From Chionoecetes opilio (lineage: Eukaryota; Arthropoda; Malacostraca; Decapoda; Majidae): DNA of 64,000 nt. The position numbers were made by a program, and so were the translations under genes. Shown one piece after another: positions 43,361 to 54,717 of this stretch. Each line of letters starts with the position of its first letter. Within the stretch, counting starts at the first letter, position 1. Below the pieces are notes generated by a model. The model did not search any database and was not told the DNA's origin. It worked only from the letters and a program-made list of their open reading frames with translations. The DNA is taken from the NCBI GenBank assembly GCA_016584305.1, contig JACEEZ010020397.1, positions 1 to 64,000 on the forward strand. Reading direction: 5' to 3'.

Positions 43361-43436
43361 TAACTAATCAAGTTTAATAGCATATAAATATATAATCATG
43401 GTTTTTACATTGTAGCATATACAAGAATGGCCGAAG

Positions 43437-43508
43437 GGAGGAAATATACAGCCAGCACGCCCCCAGACCAGACAGCCAGCAGCCACGTCATAACAAGAGT
43501 GACCAAGG
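43437..43508 (+). CDS. possible short exon MAEGRKYTASTPPD
   Basis: ATG in a fair context followed by 24 codons of protein-like composition (MAEGRKYTASTPPDQTASSH, then VITRVTKG) and a weak possible donor. No homology was recognised and the neighbouring sequence is all transposons, so this may be chance. Confidence 0.2.
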
Positions 43509-43757
43509 GTTGTATGTTTGACCTGACCTGACCTTGACCTTGGCCCGTCTCCAGCTCACCTGACACCCTCCACTGCACACCACAATCAAGAGTCACACCT
43601 CACCATGTCTTGATGCACCAAGAAACACAGGAAAAAGCCAATTCCTGATTCACAAAGGGTAAATATGACACTGTACATTTTGTTATGCTATACTTGGTGA
43701 GCAAAAGTTATAAAAGTGAGAAGTCCTTTTAGATTTATACCCTGCAGGGCTTGTATT

Positions 43758-44020
43758 CTACCGTAGATAACACTATAGTCGCCAGTCACTCGCCACTGCA
43801 CTAATGTCGCCAGGCACAATATATTACGAATTTTAGCATCACTACAGACTTGTATGTGTCACTGAAGAGGAATGCACAGTAGTTTATATTATGTACATCA
43901 CACTACATGTTTTCAGTGGCACATACAAAGCTGTAGTGATGCTAAAATTTGTAATATATTGTGCCTGGCGACATTAGTGCAGTGGCGAGTGACTGGCGAC
44001 TATAGTGTTGTCTACGGTAG
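43758..44020. mobile_element. foldback element, ~110-bp arms
   Basis: The left arm (43758-43867) and right arm (43912-44020) are near-perfect inverted copies beginning CTACCGTAGATAACACTATA. Only about 45 bp of loop separates them. Confidence 0.9.
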
Positions 44021-44054
44021 TAAGGTTATGTCATCTTCCTACATAAAGAACATA

Positions 44055-44249
44055 CAGTAAAACCTCTCATATTGGGACTAATTGGGCCAAGGAGTGGTCC
44101 GAGTAATGCAAGGATCCGAATAATGGGGGGTATAAAAAAATTATTATTAAAAAAAAAAAAAAAATTCTAGGTGTATATTAGTTTGGTAATTTCAACCCCT
44201 AAAAAAAACAAAAAAAAAGGAGAAGGTCCGAATACGAGAGGTTTTACTG
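44055..44249. mobile_element. pogo-like MITE, copy 1
   Basis: Ends CAGTAAAACCTCTC and GAGAGGTTTTACTG are inverted, with TA on both sides (44053-44054, 44250-44251). The interior has repeated GGTCCGAATA motifs and an A-run. TA duplication and the CAGTAAAACC end fit Tigger/pogo-type elements. Confidence 0.83.
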
Positions 44250-44452
44250 TAGTGTGGCATGCCTAAAACAATCCCTCTATGAACACTTAATATTCTCTTT
44301 AGTTCCAAAGTTATAGTTATTTCCTCACTCAGCAAAACGTTAGTATGATTGGTTGAGCTTTAATCCCAGCTCTCAGTGTCGGGAATTCTTAAAAAGTTTC
44401 TTATAACAGTGTGTCGGGAGTCTTGCAGCAGAAAACCGCAGAAGTAAGAGAG

Positions 44453-44489
<37 letters not shown>

Positions 44490-44533
44490 GACCATAAGAG
44501 AGAGAGAGGGAGAGTAAGCAAGGTTATGGTCGT

Positions 44534-44872
44534 GGCCTCCGAGACATCCCAGCCTGGGTCTCGGGTTGATGGCGTCACAAGAGAGGCGTATTTTACGGTT
44601 TTCAGTGTAGAAATGTTGTACTCTTACCCGATATTACCAAGCTAACAGATGATATTTAGGAACACAGCCTTCCATTGTGTTTATGTTCATGATAAAACTT
44701 TTGCAGCAATGTATCATGAACACGATTTGGAAGGCTCAGTTTTCCTAAATATCATCTGTTAGCTTGGTAATATCGGGTAAGAGTACAACATTTCCATACA
44801 CTGAAAATCGTAAAATCTGCTACTCTTGTGATGCCATCAATTTGAGACCCAGGCCAGGATGTCTAGGAGCCC
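44534..44872. mobile_element. foldback element, ~160-bp arms
   Basis: Left arm 44534-44692 and right arm 44710-44872 are inverted copies (for example GAAATGTTGTACTCTTACCC and its complement) with a loop under 20 bp. A (GA)n tract (44441-44518) lies just outside the left arm. Confidence 0.88.
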
Positions 44873-45276
44873 ACGCTACGGTAGTGTGTGTGTGTGTGTC
44901 TTGTATGTATGCATACAGCATTTCCCTCTCCAGTCACAATTTGTGGCATCAGATAGGTGGAAGCTGTATGTTCATGTGTGTGTCTTTGGCATCTTGTGCA
45001 ACCCTGCTTCAATAATCTCTGCTAAACCTGCATTGACATCCTATCTATATATTAACTTAAGTGTGAGTGGATCATGAATAGAGAGAGTTGGAAACGTATC
45101 ATCAGTTGTTGTTCAACCAACAAGATATCATTGGAAAATCTTTTGTTAAACAGAAAGAAGAAAAGTGTGTGGGTGTGCATAAAAAGTCTATTGAAACAAG
45201 TGTTATGTAGTATTCCAACATTGAAATGATCCATCTTAACCTAACTACCTCCATCTGCACTTTTACACAGATGTAC

Positions 45277-45516
45277 ACTAAGGGCTGTACCAAGAGTGAT
45301 GATGAAGGGCCAATGACCAACCACCGAGGAAGGCTACCATAAAAGGGATATTTTTCGGAACGAGGAGCAGCGACGACGGTTGAAGGTCACGGTCGAAGAC
45401 ACGGTTCGTGCCGACCGTCGTAGTTGCTCTTGTTCCAAAAAATATCCCTATTATGGTAGCCTTCCTCAGTCGTTCGTCATTGGACCTTCATCATCACTCT
45501 TGGTACGGCCCTTAGT
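45277..45516. mobile_element. foldback element, ~110-bp arms
   Basis: The left arm starts ACTAAGGGCTGTACCAAGAG and the right arm ends in its complement CGGCCCTTAGT. The arms nearly meet in a short loop around 45395. Confidence 0.88.
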
Positions 45517-45680
45517 AAAGAGAATAAGGAAGCTGTGCAAGTGGTCAACGTTAATTGTCATGTGGAGATGCTTAATACATTCTTTGCCACTGTCATCAAT
45601 ATCACAACACCTGATTAATGTTTTTGTGTTCTTTTTTAGTGTTCTGGCAAATAATCGGAGACGCAGAGAAGAAAACGCAC

Positions 45681-46030
45681 CCTCGAGCAGCCCTACCACG
45701 TTCACCTGCCCCTCATCCGCCACGCTGGCCCTCCACCGGCCGTAGCGACTCCCGGGGATGGTGACGGCCCCAAGGTACTCGGACAACACCATCATGGCCT
45801 CGCCCTCGTTGCCGCACCGCTTCCGACGTTCCTGGTTGGCGCCGAGGATGGTGCCAGCGCCACCATGACCACCACACGTGCCCCGTCGTGGAAGAAACAG
45901 TCCACCACGTGTACGGCCGCCTTGAAGGGCATCACACTGAGGAACAGAGCGAGGAAGCAGGACAGCGACACCAGGGAGATTAGAGAGCCAGCTCGCGGGG
46001 ACAAGACCATGGGTGAATAACACACAATAC
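45681..46030 (-). CDS. TBC1D9-like: TBC1D9-like exon d
   Basis: Acceptor GATTGTAG. It encodes [20 protein letters not shown] and [20 protein letters not shown], then after one frame slip [20 protein letters not shown] and [14 protein letters not shown]. The donor is tentatively CGAGG|GTGCGT. Confidence 0.73.
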
Positions 46031-47755
46031 CTACAATCAAACACAAATCAAGTCACTGAAACAACTAAATATAACAATGAACTTGTTATTATTAAAACAT
46101 GACCACATTGTAAGAGAGAGGTCAAGGAAGGTCAGAGGATTTGCTGACCTTTTTTGGAGGCTGAGGGCAAGATTCACCTGACCTTTGTTTGTCTCCTCAT
46201 CCATGCCGTCAAAATATTCCTCTGCCTCCACCGCTGTCTCCTCCACTTCTGCTGAGACAACGCCCAGCTGGGAGAGGCGCGTGTGGAGGCCCGGCATGTG
46301 GTCCAGTCAGAGGTTCTCCAGCACCCCCTGGTTCACCAAGGCGCCGATGACCCGGGTGTTGTAGTGGTCTGGGAGGAGGCGCTCGCTGAGGGCCGCCAGG
46401 AGCCAGAATGCCGCCTCCTCGTTGCAGCACACCAGCAGCAGCGATGTTCATGGCCTGACAGTAGCCTGGGGGTGTAGGAGGGAAGGTCTGTGTAGTGTGG
46501 TGGTGGTGGTGGGGGAAGGTCTGTGTAGTGGTGATGGTGGTGCAAATAAAACTCAATCTAACGTATAAATACCTCTTTGCAATGACCCAGATGAAATAGT
46601 GGAGCTTTGGTAGTCACGGTGTTAAACCAATATACGCTGTTGATCCTCCGAATAGAAATTAATCAAACTTACAAATACCCCTTTTGCAATGACCCATATG
46701 AAGTAGTAGAGCTTTGGTAGTCACAGTGTTAATGCTATACCATGTTGGTCCTCTGAATATGTTACCACTTCTTAGTACAACACTTAGTACTGTTCTTATG
46801 ATATAGCAGCTAATCCCATCCCTACATAACAGTGCAGTCCCTATATTCTCTTAAGTTCCCAAAGAAGTTATCATCCTATGGGGCAAAACCTGTAGTAGTA
46901 GTAAGCAGCCTAACAATAATTTCATTCCTCACCAAAATGACTCATAACTGTTCCTCTGCACCTAAACACAACACACAATGACTATAGCAGCTAATCCCAT
47001 CCCTACATAACAGTAAGTAAAAATGGTGTCAAAGTAAATAAATGCCTCCCTCTCCGTGGCTCACCCATGGCGGGGTTCCTCCAGGCGTAGGCACAGACGC
47101 AGCGCCGAGATGCCCGTGTCGCTGCAAGGCTGGGTGTTCGGGCAGGTAGCGGTGCAGGTCGCGCTGTCTCCTCGTTGGCCGGGCCGCCGCACTTCAGCCC
47201 CTCCGCTACCACCTGCTCGTAGTGGCCGGGGCTCGTGGCCTGCTCGTTAATGGCCCCTAAAGGTTGTGAAGAAATAACATGTAAGTAATAGTAATGATGC
47301 AATAGTTAATGGCAAGGGGTTAAATAATTATATATATATACCTTGATTATCGTTGATGGCCCCGGCAAGTATGAACCTAAAAAACATGCATGCAATAGTA
47401 AACAGTACAAATTTATAAGGATATGCTATAACAGTACAAATATGAGGCCAACACATTCCCACACCAGTACAAAAAGAAAAAAAAAAAAAATAATAAAAAC
47501 CACTTCAACGAAATAAAGTTTCAAAAGTGCCACATTTGAGGCTAACAAGAAAGACAGAACAAAAAAAGTATGAAGACAAAAATCACAAAACGAAAAAACT
47601 CACAAAATCGAAAAAACCACTAACTTACACTCACATCCGCACCTCCCACCTGAGCAGATCCTCCACACCTCCCTCCACACAGAGCCCGGCAGCCCCTCCA
47701 CCACCAGCCTCAGCGTCTCCACAGTGCGGTACATGGTGACCCCACGCCCGTACTC
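45681..47755 (-). CDS. TBC1D9-like: TBC1D9-type Rab GTPase-activating protein, four TBC-domain exons, frames broken
   Basis: Gene-level entry for the minus strand; exons follow. TBC proteins speed GTP hydrolysis by Rab GTPases on membranes. The pieces read in order [128 protein letters not shown] and [15 protein letters not shown]. They follow the TBC1D8/TBC1D9 family almost without gaps. The arginine finger (DLHR) and glutamine finger (YCQ) are both kept. Splice sites look normal, yet several one- or two-base losses and one in-frame TGA break the frame. This is either a poorly polished real gene or a young pseudogene. The GRAM-domain exons (expected above 48 kb) and EF-hand exons (below 45.6 kb) were not found. 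Confidence 0.78.
46183..46465 (-). CDS. TBC1D9-like: TBC1D9-like exon c (glutamine finger)
   Basis: Acceptor CCCCCAG. It encodes GYCQAMNI, then after a slip [40 protein letters not shown] and LENL, a TGA, then [18 protein letters not shown] and an acidic tail [18 protein letters not shown] not expected from vertebrate TBC1D9. The donor AAAG|GTCAGG agrees in phase with exon d. Confidence 0.75.
46466..47064. repeat. TBC1D9-like intron with diverged duplications
   Basis: About 100 bp is duplicated in tandem (46560-46660 and 46661-46760; shared GAGCTTTGGTAGTCAC). TATAGCAGCTAATCCCATCC occurs at about 46805 and again at about 46985. No coding signal was found. Confidence 0.6.
47065..47256 (-). CDS. 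TBC1D9-like: TBC1D9-like exon b (arginine finger)
   Basis: Acceptor TTTAG, donor ATGG|GTGAGC. It encodes [20 protein letters not shown] and [11 protein letters not shown]. After frame slips it reads [14 protein letters not shown], then GISALR, then [12 protein letters not shown]. At least three small indels are needed to read it through. Confidence 0.75.
47650..47755 (-). CDS. TBC1D9-like: TBC1D9-like exon a
   Basis: It encodes [20 protein letters not shown] and [16 protein letters not shown], matching the start of the TBC domain (EYG.G..M.RT.KTR.LV..GIP...R...W...SG). The donor is CTCAG|GTGGGA. The likely acceptor, CTGGGAG, lies inside the flanking 24-bp minisatellite. Confidence 0.75.
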
Positions 47756-48030
47756 CTCCCAGTGACGCCCCCACAGACCCTCCCAGTGACGCCCCCACAG
47801 ACCCTCCCAGTGACACCCCCACAGACCCTCCCAGTGACGCCCCCACAGACCCTCCCAATACGCTCCACAGACCTCCCAGTGACGCCCAACAGACCCTTCC
47901 AGTGACGCCACCAGACCCTCCCAGTGACACCCCCACATGACCCATACCAAGTGACGCCCACAGACCTCTCCCTACGCCCCACAGACTCCCCAGTGACGCC
48001 CCCAAGCCAACTGCCAGTGACGCCCCCACA
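47756..48030 (+). repeat. 24-bp minisatellite next to TBC1D9-like exon a
   Basis: About 11 units of CCACAGACCCTCCCAGTGAC plus GCCC. The units become degenerate to the right. The array borders, and seems to supply, the splice acceptor of exon a. Confidence 0.88.
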
Positions 48031-48326
48031 GACCTCGCACGAGACTGGCTCTACTCCTGCACACAAGGGGGAGGAGGGAATGGGAGGTCAGGTCATGTGG
48101 GTTAGTGGAGATATTATTTCTATTAGGTCAGGTAAGGCTAAGTGAAATATTGGCTAGGTACAGTTATAATATTAGATAGTTATATTAGGTACATTTTATA
48201 CACGGATTCCTTCTCTTCTGTTGCTTGATTCTGCGATTTTTCAATGACAAAGGAATATGTGATGATAAATTGTGAGTCTCTCTCTATCTCTCTCTTACCC
48301 CAACCAACATCCTCCGGTTCAGTATA

Positions 48327-48647
48327 CAGTAAACCCTCTCGTATTCGGACTAATTGGGCCAAAGAGTGGTCCGAGTAATACAAGGATCCGAATAATGCAG
48401 GGATAAAATAAGGATAAAAAAATAAAAAAATCTAGGTGAATATAGAAAATTTCTAAGTCATGCAAATATCAATAAACATGAGATAAATCATATAAATAAA
48501 TAAATCTACATTAAAAATACACAATACAGTACTGTACAGGAGTTTTACATAGTTTAACATAGTACCTGCCCTTTAATAAAAAAAAATATAAAAAAATAAA
48601 AAAAAGAGGTCCGAATAATGAGTGTCCGAATACGAGCGGTTTTACTG
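48327..48647. mobile_element. pogo-like MITE, copy 2
   Basis: The ends CAGTAAACCCTCTCGTATTC and GAATACGAGCGGTTTTACTG are flanked by TA (48325-48326, 48648-48649). It shares GGACTAATTGGGCCAAAGAG with the copy at 44055 but has a longer AT-rich interior. Confidence 0.82.
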
Positions 48648-48834
48648 TACAGTGTCCTCAACGGCAGGGTGGCGGTGGCCGTGTCCAGGGGGTCTGTGTT
48701 GGGACAGCCGCTCTCTTGAGATGCTGTTGATGCCTGGCGGGGAGGAGGCAGAGAATGAGAGCCTAGAAGTATGGTAATGCATGGCAGGGCAGGGAAGGGG
48801 GGGGGGGGAGATAATGAACACCTAGAAGTAGAGA

Positions 48835-50047
48835 CAGAGGCGTATTTAGGATCTTGCAACATTGGGGGCTTAGTCCAGCCAAGAGATCTTTACATTTTTA
48901 CAGGATAATTTACAATATATTTATGAGTATAATGACTATAAGATGTGAGACACTGTGCGCTACCAAAAGGCTCCGGTAATTTGCTTAGGATAACTTTCCA
49001 AACATTAAATTAAAATAAAATGAAGACAATCTGAGTTGGGGTTCAACTTTGTTATTATTTATATTTTCATCAGTAGGAGTAAAACCCTAAGAAAAAGAGC
49101 TTTGGCGTGATGAAGCAGTCCTATAGATTGTATATTCCCAATGCTTTGTTCAGTACTGAAATCTCACCAACCTCGGTCTTAGAACTACTTTTTTTTTTAC
49201 ATCACAAAGGACTGGCCAAGGACACACAAAAATGCACTTCGAAAAAAATGCACTTCTGTTAACTCTTTGTCTTGTCCATCTGATATTCTCTTCTTCACCT
49301 CTCCAAAAGGTATTTTGGTGTCTCCTCTGTCATGCACTCCTCATCTCCTCTGTTCTCTCCACCTCTCTCATGTCCTGCTCAGAAAAAGGATGCCATCAGC
49401 ATACGCTAAGTAACATCTAACCAAATATCTTGTTTTTTACTACAATCTTATGTTGGCCCAGTCAGAGCTTATCTTATTTACTTATATGTTTCGTTTTCTG
49501 GTAAATGAATTATCACCATGTATAAATTAGCGTTAACTAAATAAATAACCTCATCAATCGGGAAAATTACCCGATTGATGATTTTATTTATTTATTTAAC
49601 GCTAATTTATGCATGGTTCTAATTCATTTATCAGATAACGAAATATAGCAATGGAAAGCTAATACAATAGCGCTTCTATTGATACCCTTCATAATAAAAG
49701 TTGACTCGTAAAGTTTTAAATGGCGAAGAGTTGAAGTGAATGCATATTTCTTCATAGTCTCGTAATGACATTTCTTTACCGTGTTTTACTGTTTTTTATT
49801 TGATAATATTATAGAACAAACATTTACGAAGATTACAGTATATCATATATACTGATAAACCAGTCTATATGATGCGTATATATATATATGAATCCGAGCG
49901 GCCCTCCGACTTCAGGGCAAGTTCAGGCCCATGTGCAACAGGCCGATATTCTGTGCGCAGTCCAGCTATACAGTGGTCTATGTCCGGGGCTATTCATAAA
50001 ACATTCGGGGCTACACAACCCAATGCCCAGGCCTAACTACGCCTCTG
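48835..50047. mobile_element. 1.2 kb TIR element carrying two units of the 12 kb satellite
   Basis: Ends CAGAGGCGTATTTAGG and CCTAACTACGCCTCTG are inverted. 48841-49220 is the inverse of 38691-39107. At 49224-49255 it holds exactly two copies of AAATGCACTTCG-type sequence, the complement of the 16-bp satellite unit. It also contains the hairpin at 49495-49646. No transposase is present and no clear target duplication was seen. Confidence 0.75.
49495..49646. repeat. near-perfect hairpin, ~75-bp arms
   Basis: ATATGTTTCGTTTTCTGGTA at the left returns as its complement at 49622-49646, and the centre AATCGGGAAAATTACCCGATT leaves almost no loop. It lies inside the 1.2 kb TIR element. Confidence 0.9.
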
Positions 50048-50101
50048 CGTGGTGGTAACGAATGGCAGGGAAGGGGAAGGGGGAGGCAGAGAATGAATAC
50101 C

Positions 50102-53100
50102 TACACCTTTTCACTCTCAAATTAAAACAAGTGAACCTCAAATCAAAACAAGTGAATCTCAAATTAAAACAAGTGAATCTCAAATTAAAACAAGAATCTC
50201 AAATTAAAACAAGTGAATCTCAAATTAAAACAAGTGAATCTCAAATTAAAACAACTGAACTTCAAATTAAAACTGAACTTCAAATTAAAACTGAACTTCA
50301 AATTAAAACAACTGAACTTCAAATTAAAACAACTGAACTTCAAATTAAAACAACTGAACTTCAAATTAAAACAACTGAACTTAAATTAAAACAACTTAAC
50401 TTCAAATTAAAACAAGTGAATCTCAAATTAAAACAACTGAACTTCAAATTAAAACAAGTGAATCTCAAATTAAAACAACTGAACTTCAAATTAAAACAAC
50501 TGTACTTCAAATTAAAACAACTGAACTTCAAATTAAAACAAGTGAATCTCAAATTAAAACAACTGAACTTCAAATTAAAACAAGTGAATCTCAAATTAAA
50601 ACAACTGAACTTCAAATTAAAACAACTGAACTTCAAATTAAAACTGAACTTCAAATTAAAACAAGTGAATCTCAAATTAAAACAACTGAACTTCAAATTA
50701 AAACAACTGAACTTCAAATTAAAACAACTGAACTTCAAATTAAAACAAGTGAATCTCAAATTAAAACAACTGAACTTCAAATTAAAACAAGTGAATCTCA
50801 AATTAAAACAACTGAACTTCAAATTAAAACAAGTGAACTTCAAATTAAAACAACTGAACTTCAAATTAAAACAAGTGAATCTCAAATTAAAACAACTGAA
50901 CTTCAAATTAAAACATGTGAATCTCAAATTAAAACAACTGAACTTCAAATTAAAACAACTGAACTTCAAATTAAAACAACTGAACTTCAAATTAAAACAA
51001 GTGAATCTCAAATTAAAACAACTGAACTTCAAATTAAAACAAGTGAATCTCAAATTAAAACAAGTGAACTTCAAATTAAAACAAGTGAACTTCAAATTAA
51101 AACAAGTGAACTTCAAATTAAAACAACTGAAGTTTGAATTAAAACAACTGAACTTCAAATTAAAACAACTGAACTTCAAATTAAAACAACTGAAGTTTAT
51201 ATTAAAACAACTGAAGTTTGAATTAAAACAACTGAAGTTTATATTAAAACAACTGAAGTTTGAATTAAAACAACTGAACTTCAAATTAAAACAAGTGAAT
51301 CTCAAATTAAAACAACTGAACTTCAAATTAAAACAAGTGAATCTCAAATTAAAACAACTGAAGTTTGAATTAAAACAACTGAAGTTTATATTAAAACAAC
51401 TGAAGTTTGAATTAAAACAACTGAAGTTTGAATTAAAACAACTGAAGTTTATATTAAAACTGAAGTTTGAATTAAAACTGAAGTTTATATTAAAACAACT
51501 GAAGTTTATATTAAAACAACTGAAGTTTGAATTAAAACAACTGAAGTTTATATTAAAACAACTGAAGTTTATATTAAAACAACTGAAGTTTGAATTAATA
51601 CAACTGAAGTTTGAATTAAAACAACTGAAGTTTATATTAAAACAACTGAAGTTTGAATTAAAACAACTGAAGTTTATATTAAAACAACTGAAGTTTATAT
51701 TAAAACAACTGAAGTTTGAATTAAAACAACTGAAGTTTATATTAAAACAACTGAAGTTTGAATTAAAACAACTGAAGTTTATATTAAAACAACTGAAGTT
51801 TATATTAAAACAACTGAAGTTTATATTAAAACAACTGAAGTTTGAATTAAAACAACTGAAGTTTATATTAAAACAACTGAAGTTTGAATTAAAACAACTG
51901 AAGTTTATATTAAAACAACTGAAGTTTGAATTAAAACAACTGAAGTTTATATTAAAACAACTGAAGTTTGAATTAAAACAACTGAAGTTTATATTAAAAC
52001 TGAAGTTTGAATTAAAACAACTGAAGTTTATATTAAAACAACTGAAGTTTGAATTAAAACAACTGAAGTTTATATTAAAACAACTGAAGTTTGAATTAAA
52101 ACAACTGAAGTTTATATTAAAACAACTGAAGTTTGAATTAAAACAACTGAAGTTTATATTAAAACAACTGAAGTTTGAATTAAAACAACTGAAGTTTATA
52201 TTAAAACAACTGAAGTTTGAATTAAAACAACTGAAGTTTATATTAAAACAACTGAAGTTTATATTAAAACAACTGAAGTTTGAATAAAAACAACTGAAGT
52301 TTGAATTAAAACAACTGAAGTTTATATTAAAACAACTGAAGTTTGAATTAAAACAACTGAAGTTTATATTAAAACAACTTAAGTTTATATTAAAACAACT
52401 GAAGTTTATATTAAAACAACTGAAGTTTGAATTAAAACAACTGAAGTTTGAATTAAAACAACTGAAGTTTATATTAAAACAACTGAAGTTTGAATTAAAA
52501 CAACTGAAGTTTATATTAAAACAACTGAAGTTTATATTAAAACAACTGAAGTTTGAATTAAAACAACTGAAGTTTATATTAAAACAACTGAAGTTTGAAT
52601 TAAAACAACTGAAGTTTATATTAAAACAACTGAAGTTTATATTAAAACAACTGAAGTTTATATTAAAACAACTGAAGTTTGAATTAAAACAACTGAAGTT
52701 TATATTAAAACAACTGAAGTTTGAATTAAAACAACTGAAGTTTATATTAAAACAACTGAAGTTTGAATTAAAACAACTGAAGTTTATATTAAAACAACTG
52801 AAGTTTGAATTAAAACAACTGAAGTTTATATTAAAACAACTGAAGTTTAAATTAAAACAACTGAAGTTTATATTAAAACAACTGAAGTTTGAATTAAAAC
52901 AACTGAAGTTTATATTAAAACAACTGAAGTTTGAATTAAAACAACTGAAGTTTATATTAAAACAACTGAAGTTTATATTAAAACAACTGAAGTTTATATT
53001 AAAACAACTGAAGTTTGAATTAAAACAACTGAAGTTTATATTAAAACAACTGAAGTTTATATTAAAACAACTGAAGTTTATATTAAAACAACTGAAGTTT

Positions 53101-54717
53101 ATATTAAAACAACTGAAGTTTGAATTAAAACAACTGAAGTTTGAATTAAAACAACTGAAGTTTGAATTAAAACTGAAGTTTGAATTAAAACAACTGAAGT
53201 TTGAATTAAAACAACTGGTTTGAATTAAAACAACTGAAGTTTATATTAAAATAACTGAAGTTTAAATTAAAACTGAAGTTTGCATTAAAACAACTGAAGT
53301 TTATATTAAAACAACTGAAGTTTATATTAAAACAACTGAAGTTTGAATTAAAACAACTGAAGTTTATATTAAAACAACTGAAGTTTATATTAAAACAACT
53401 GAAGTTTGAATTAAAACAACTGAAGTTTATATTAAAACAACTGAAGTTTATATTTAAACAACTGAAGTTTGAATTAAAACAACTGAAGTTTATATTAAAA
53501 CAACTGAAGTTTATATTAAAAAAAACTGAAGTTTGAATTAAAACAACTGAAGTTTATATTAAAACAACTGAAGTTTATATTTAAACAACTGAAGTTTGAA
53601 TTAAAACAACTGAAGTTTGAATTAAAACAACTGAAGTTTGAATTAAAACAACTGAAGTTTGAATTAAAACAACTGAAGTTTGAATTAAAACAACTGAAGT
53701 TTGAATTAAAACAACTGAAGTTTGAATTAAAACAACTGAAGTTTGAATTAAAACAACTGAAGTTTGAATTAAAACAACTGGTTTGAATTAAAACAACTGA
53801 AGTTTATATTAAAATAACTGAAGTTTAAATTAAAACAACTGAAGTTTGAATTAAAACAACTGAAGTTTATATTAAAACAACTGAAGTTTATATTAAAACA
53901 ACTGAAGTTTGAATTAAAACAACTGAAGTTTATATTAAAACAACTGAAGTTTATATTTAAACAACTGAAGTTTATATTAAAACAACTGAAGTTTGAATTA
54001 AAACAACTGAAGTTTATATTAAAACAACTGAAGTTTATATTTAAACAACTGAAGTTTGAATTAAAACAACTGAAGTTTATATTTAAACAACTGAAGTTTA
54101 TATTAAAACAACTGAAGTTTATATTAAAACAACTGAAGTTTGAATTAAAACAACTGAAGTTTGAATTAAAACAACTGAAGTTTATATTAAAACAACTGAA
54201 GTTTGAATTAAAACAACTGAAGTTTGAATTAAAACAACTGAAGTTTATATTAAAACAACTGAAGTTTATATTAAAACAACTGAATTTTATATTAAAACAA
54301 CTGAAGTTTGAATTAAAACAACTGAAGTTTATATTAAAACAACTGAAGTTTATATTAAAACAACTGAAGTTTATATTAAAACAACTGAAGTTTATATTAA
54401 AACAACTGAAGTTTATATTAAAACAACTGAAGTTTATATTAAAACAACTGAAGTTTTAATTAAAACAACTGAAGTTTGAATTAAAACAACTGAAGTTTAT
54501 ATTAAAACAACTGAAGTTTGAATTAAAACAACTAAAGTTTTAATTAAAACAACTGAAGTTTATATTAAAATAACTGAAGTTTAAATTAAAATAACCAAAC
54601 TTCAAATTAAAATAATTCAATTTCAAATTAAAAGAAAAAATTCATCTATTATATTTTGAAATTAATTTGTTTTATTTTGAAGTTCTGTTGTTCTAATTTG
54701 AGAGTGAAAAGGTGTAT
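50102..54717 (+). repeat. 4.6 kb region: 21-bp minisatellite inside inverted ends
   Basis: 50120-51130 uses units CTGAACTTCAAATTAAAAC and GTGAATCTCAAATTAAAAC; 51130-54600 uses CTGAAGTTTGAATTAAAAC and CTGAAGTTTATATTAAAAC, often alternating. ACACCTTTTCACTCTCAAAT at about 50104 returns as its complement ending at about 54715, and the last units near 54650-54695 are in reverse orientation. The 741-codon open frame from 50062 is an artefact of a unit divisible by three. Confidence 0.93.

Noticed and set aside
45540..45650. EF-hand-like DIDDSGKE on the minus strand as the TBC1D9 C-terminal exon
   Set aside because: Only a partial loop with no flanking helices of the family. The frame continues into the foldback element.
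48664..48735. Possible further TBC1D9-like exon (minus, after CCCGCCAG)
   Set aside because: Neither open frame resembles the family, and no donor occurs before the pogo-like MITE.
50062..52287. 741-codon Lys/Leu-rich frame (LNFKLKQ repeats)
   Set aside because: The 21-bp unit is a multiple of three, so one frame remains open by arithmetic. There is no non-repeat domain or gene context.
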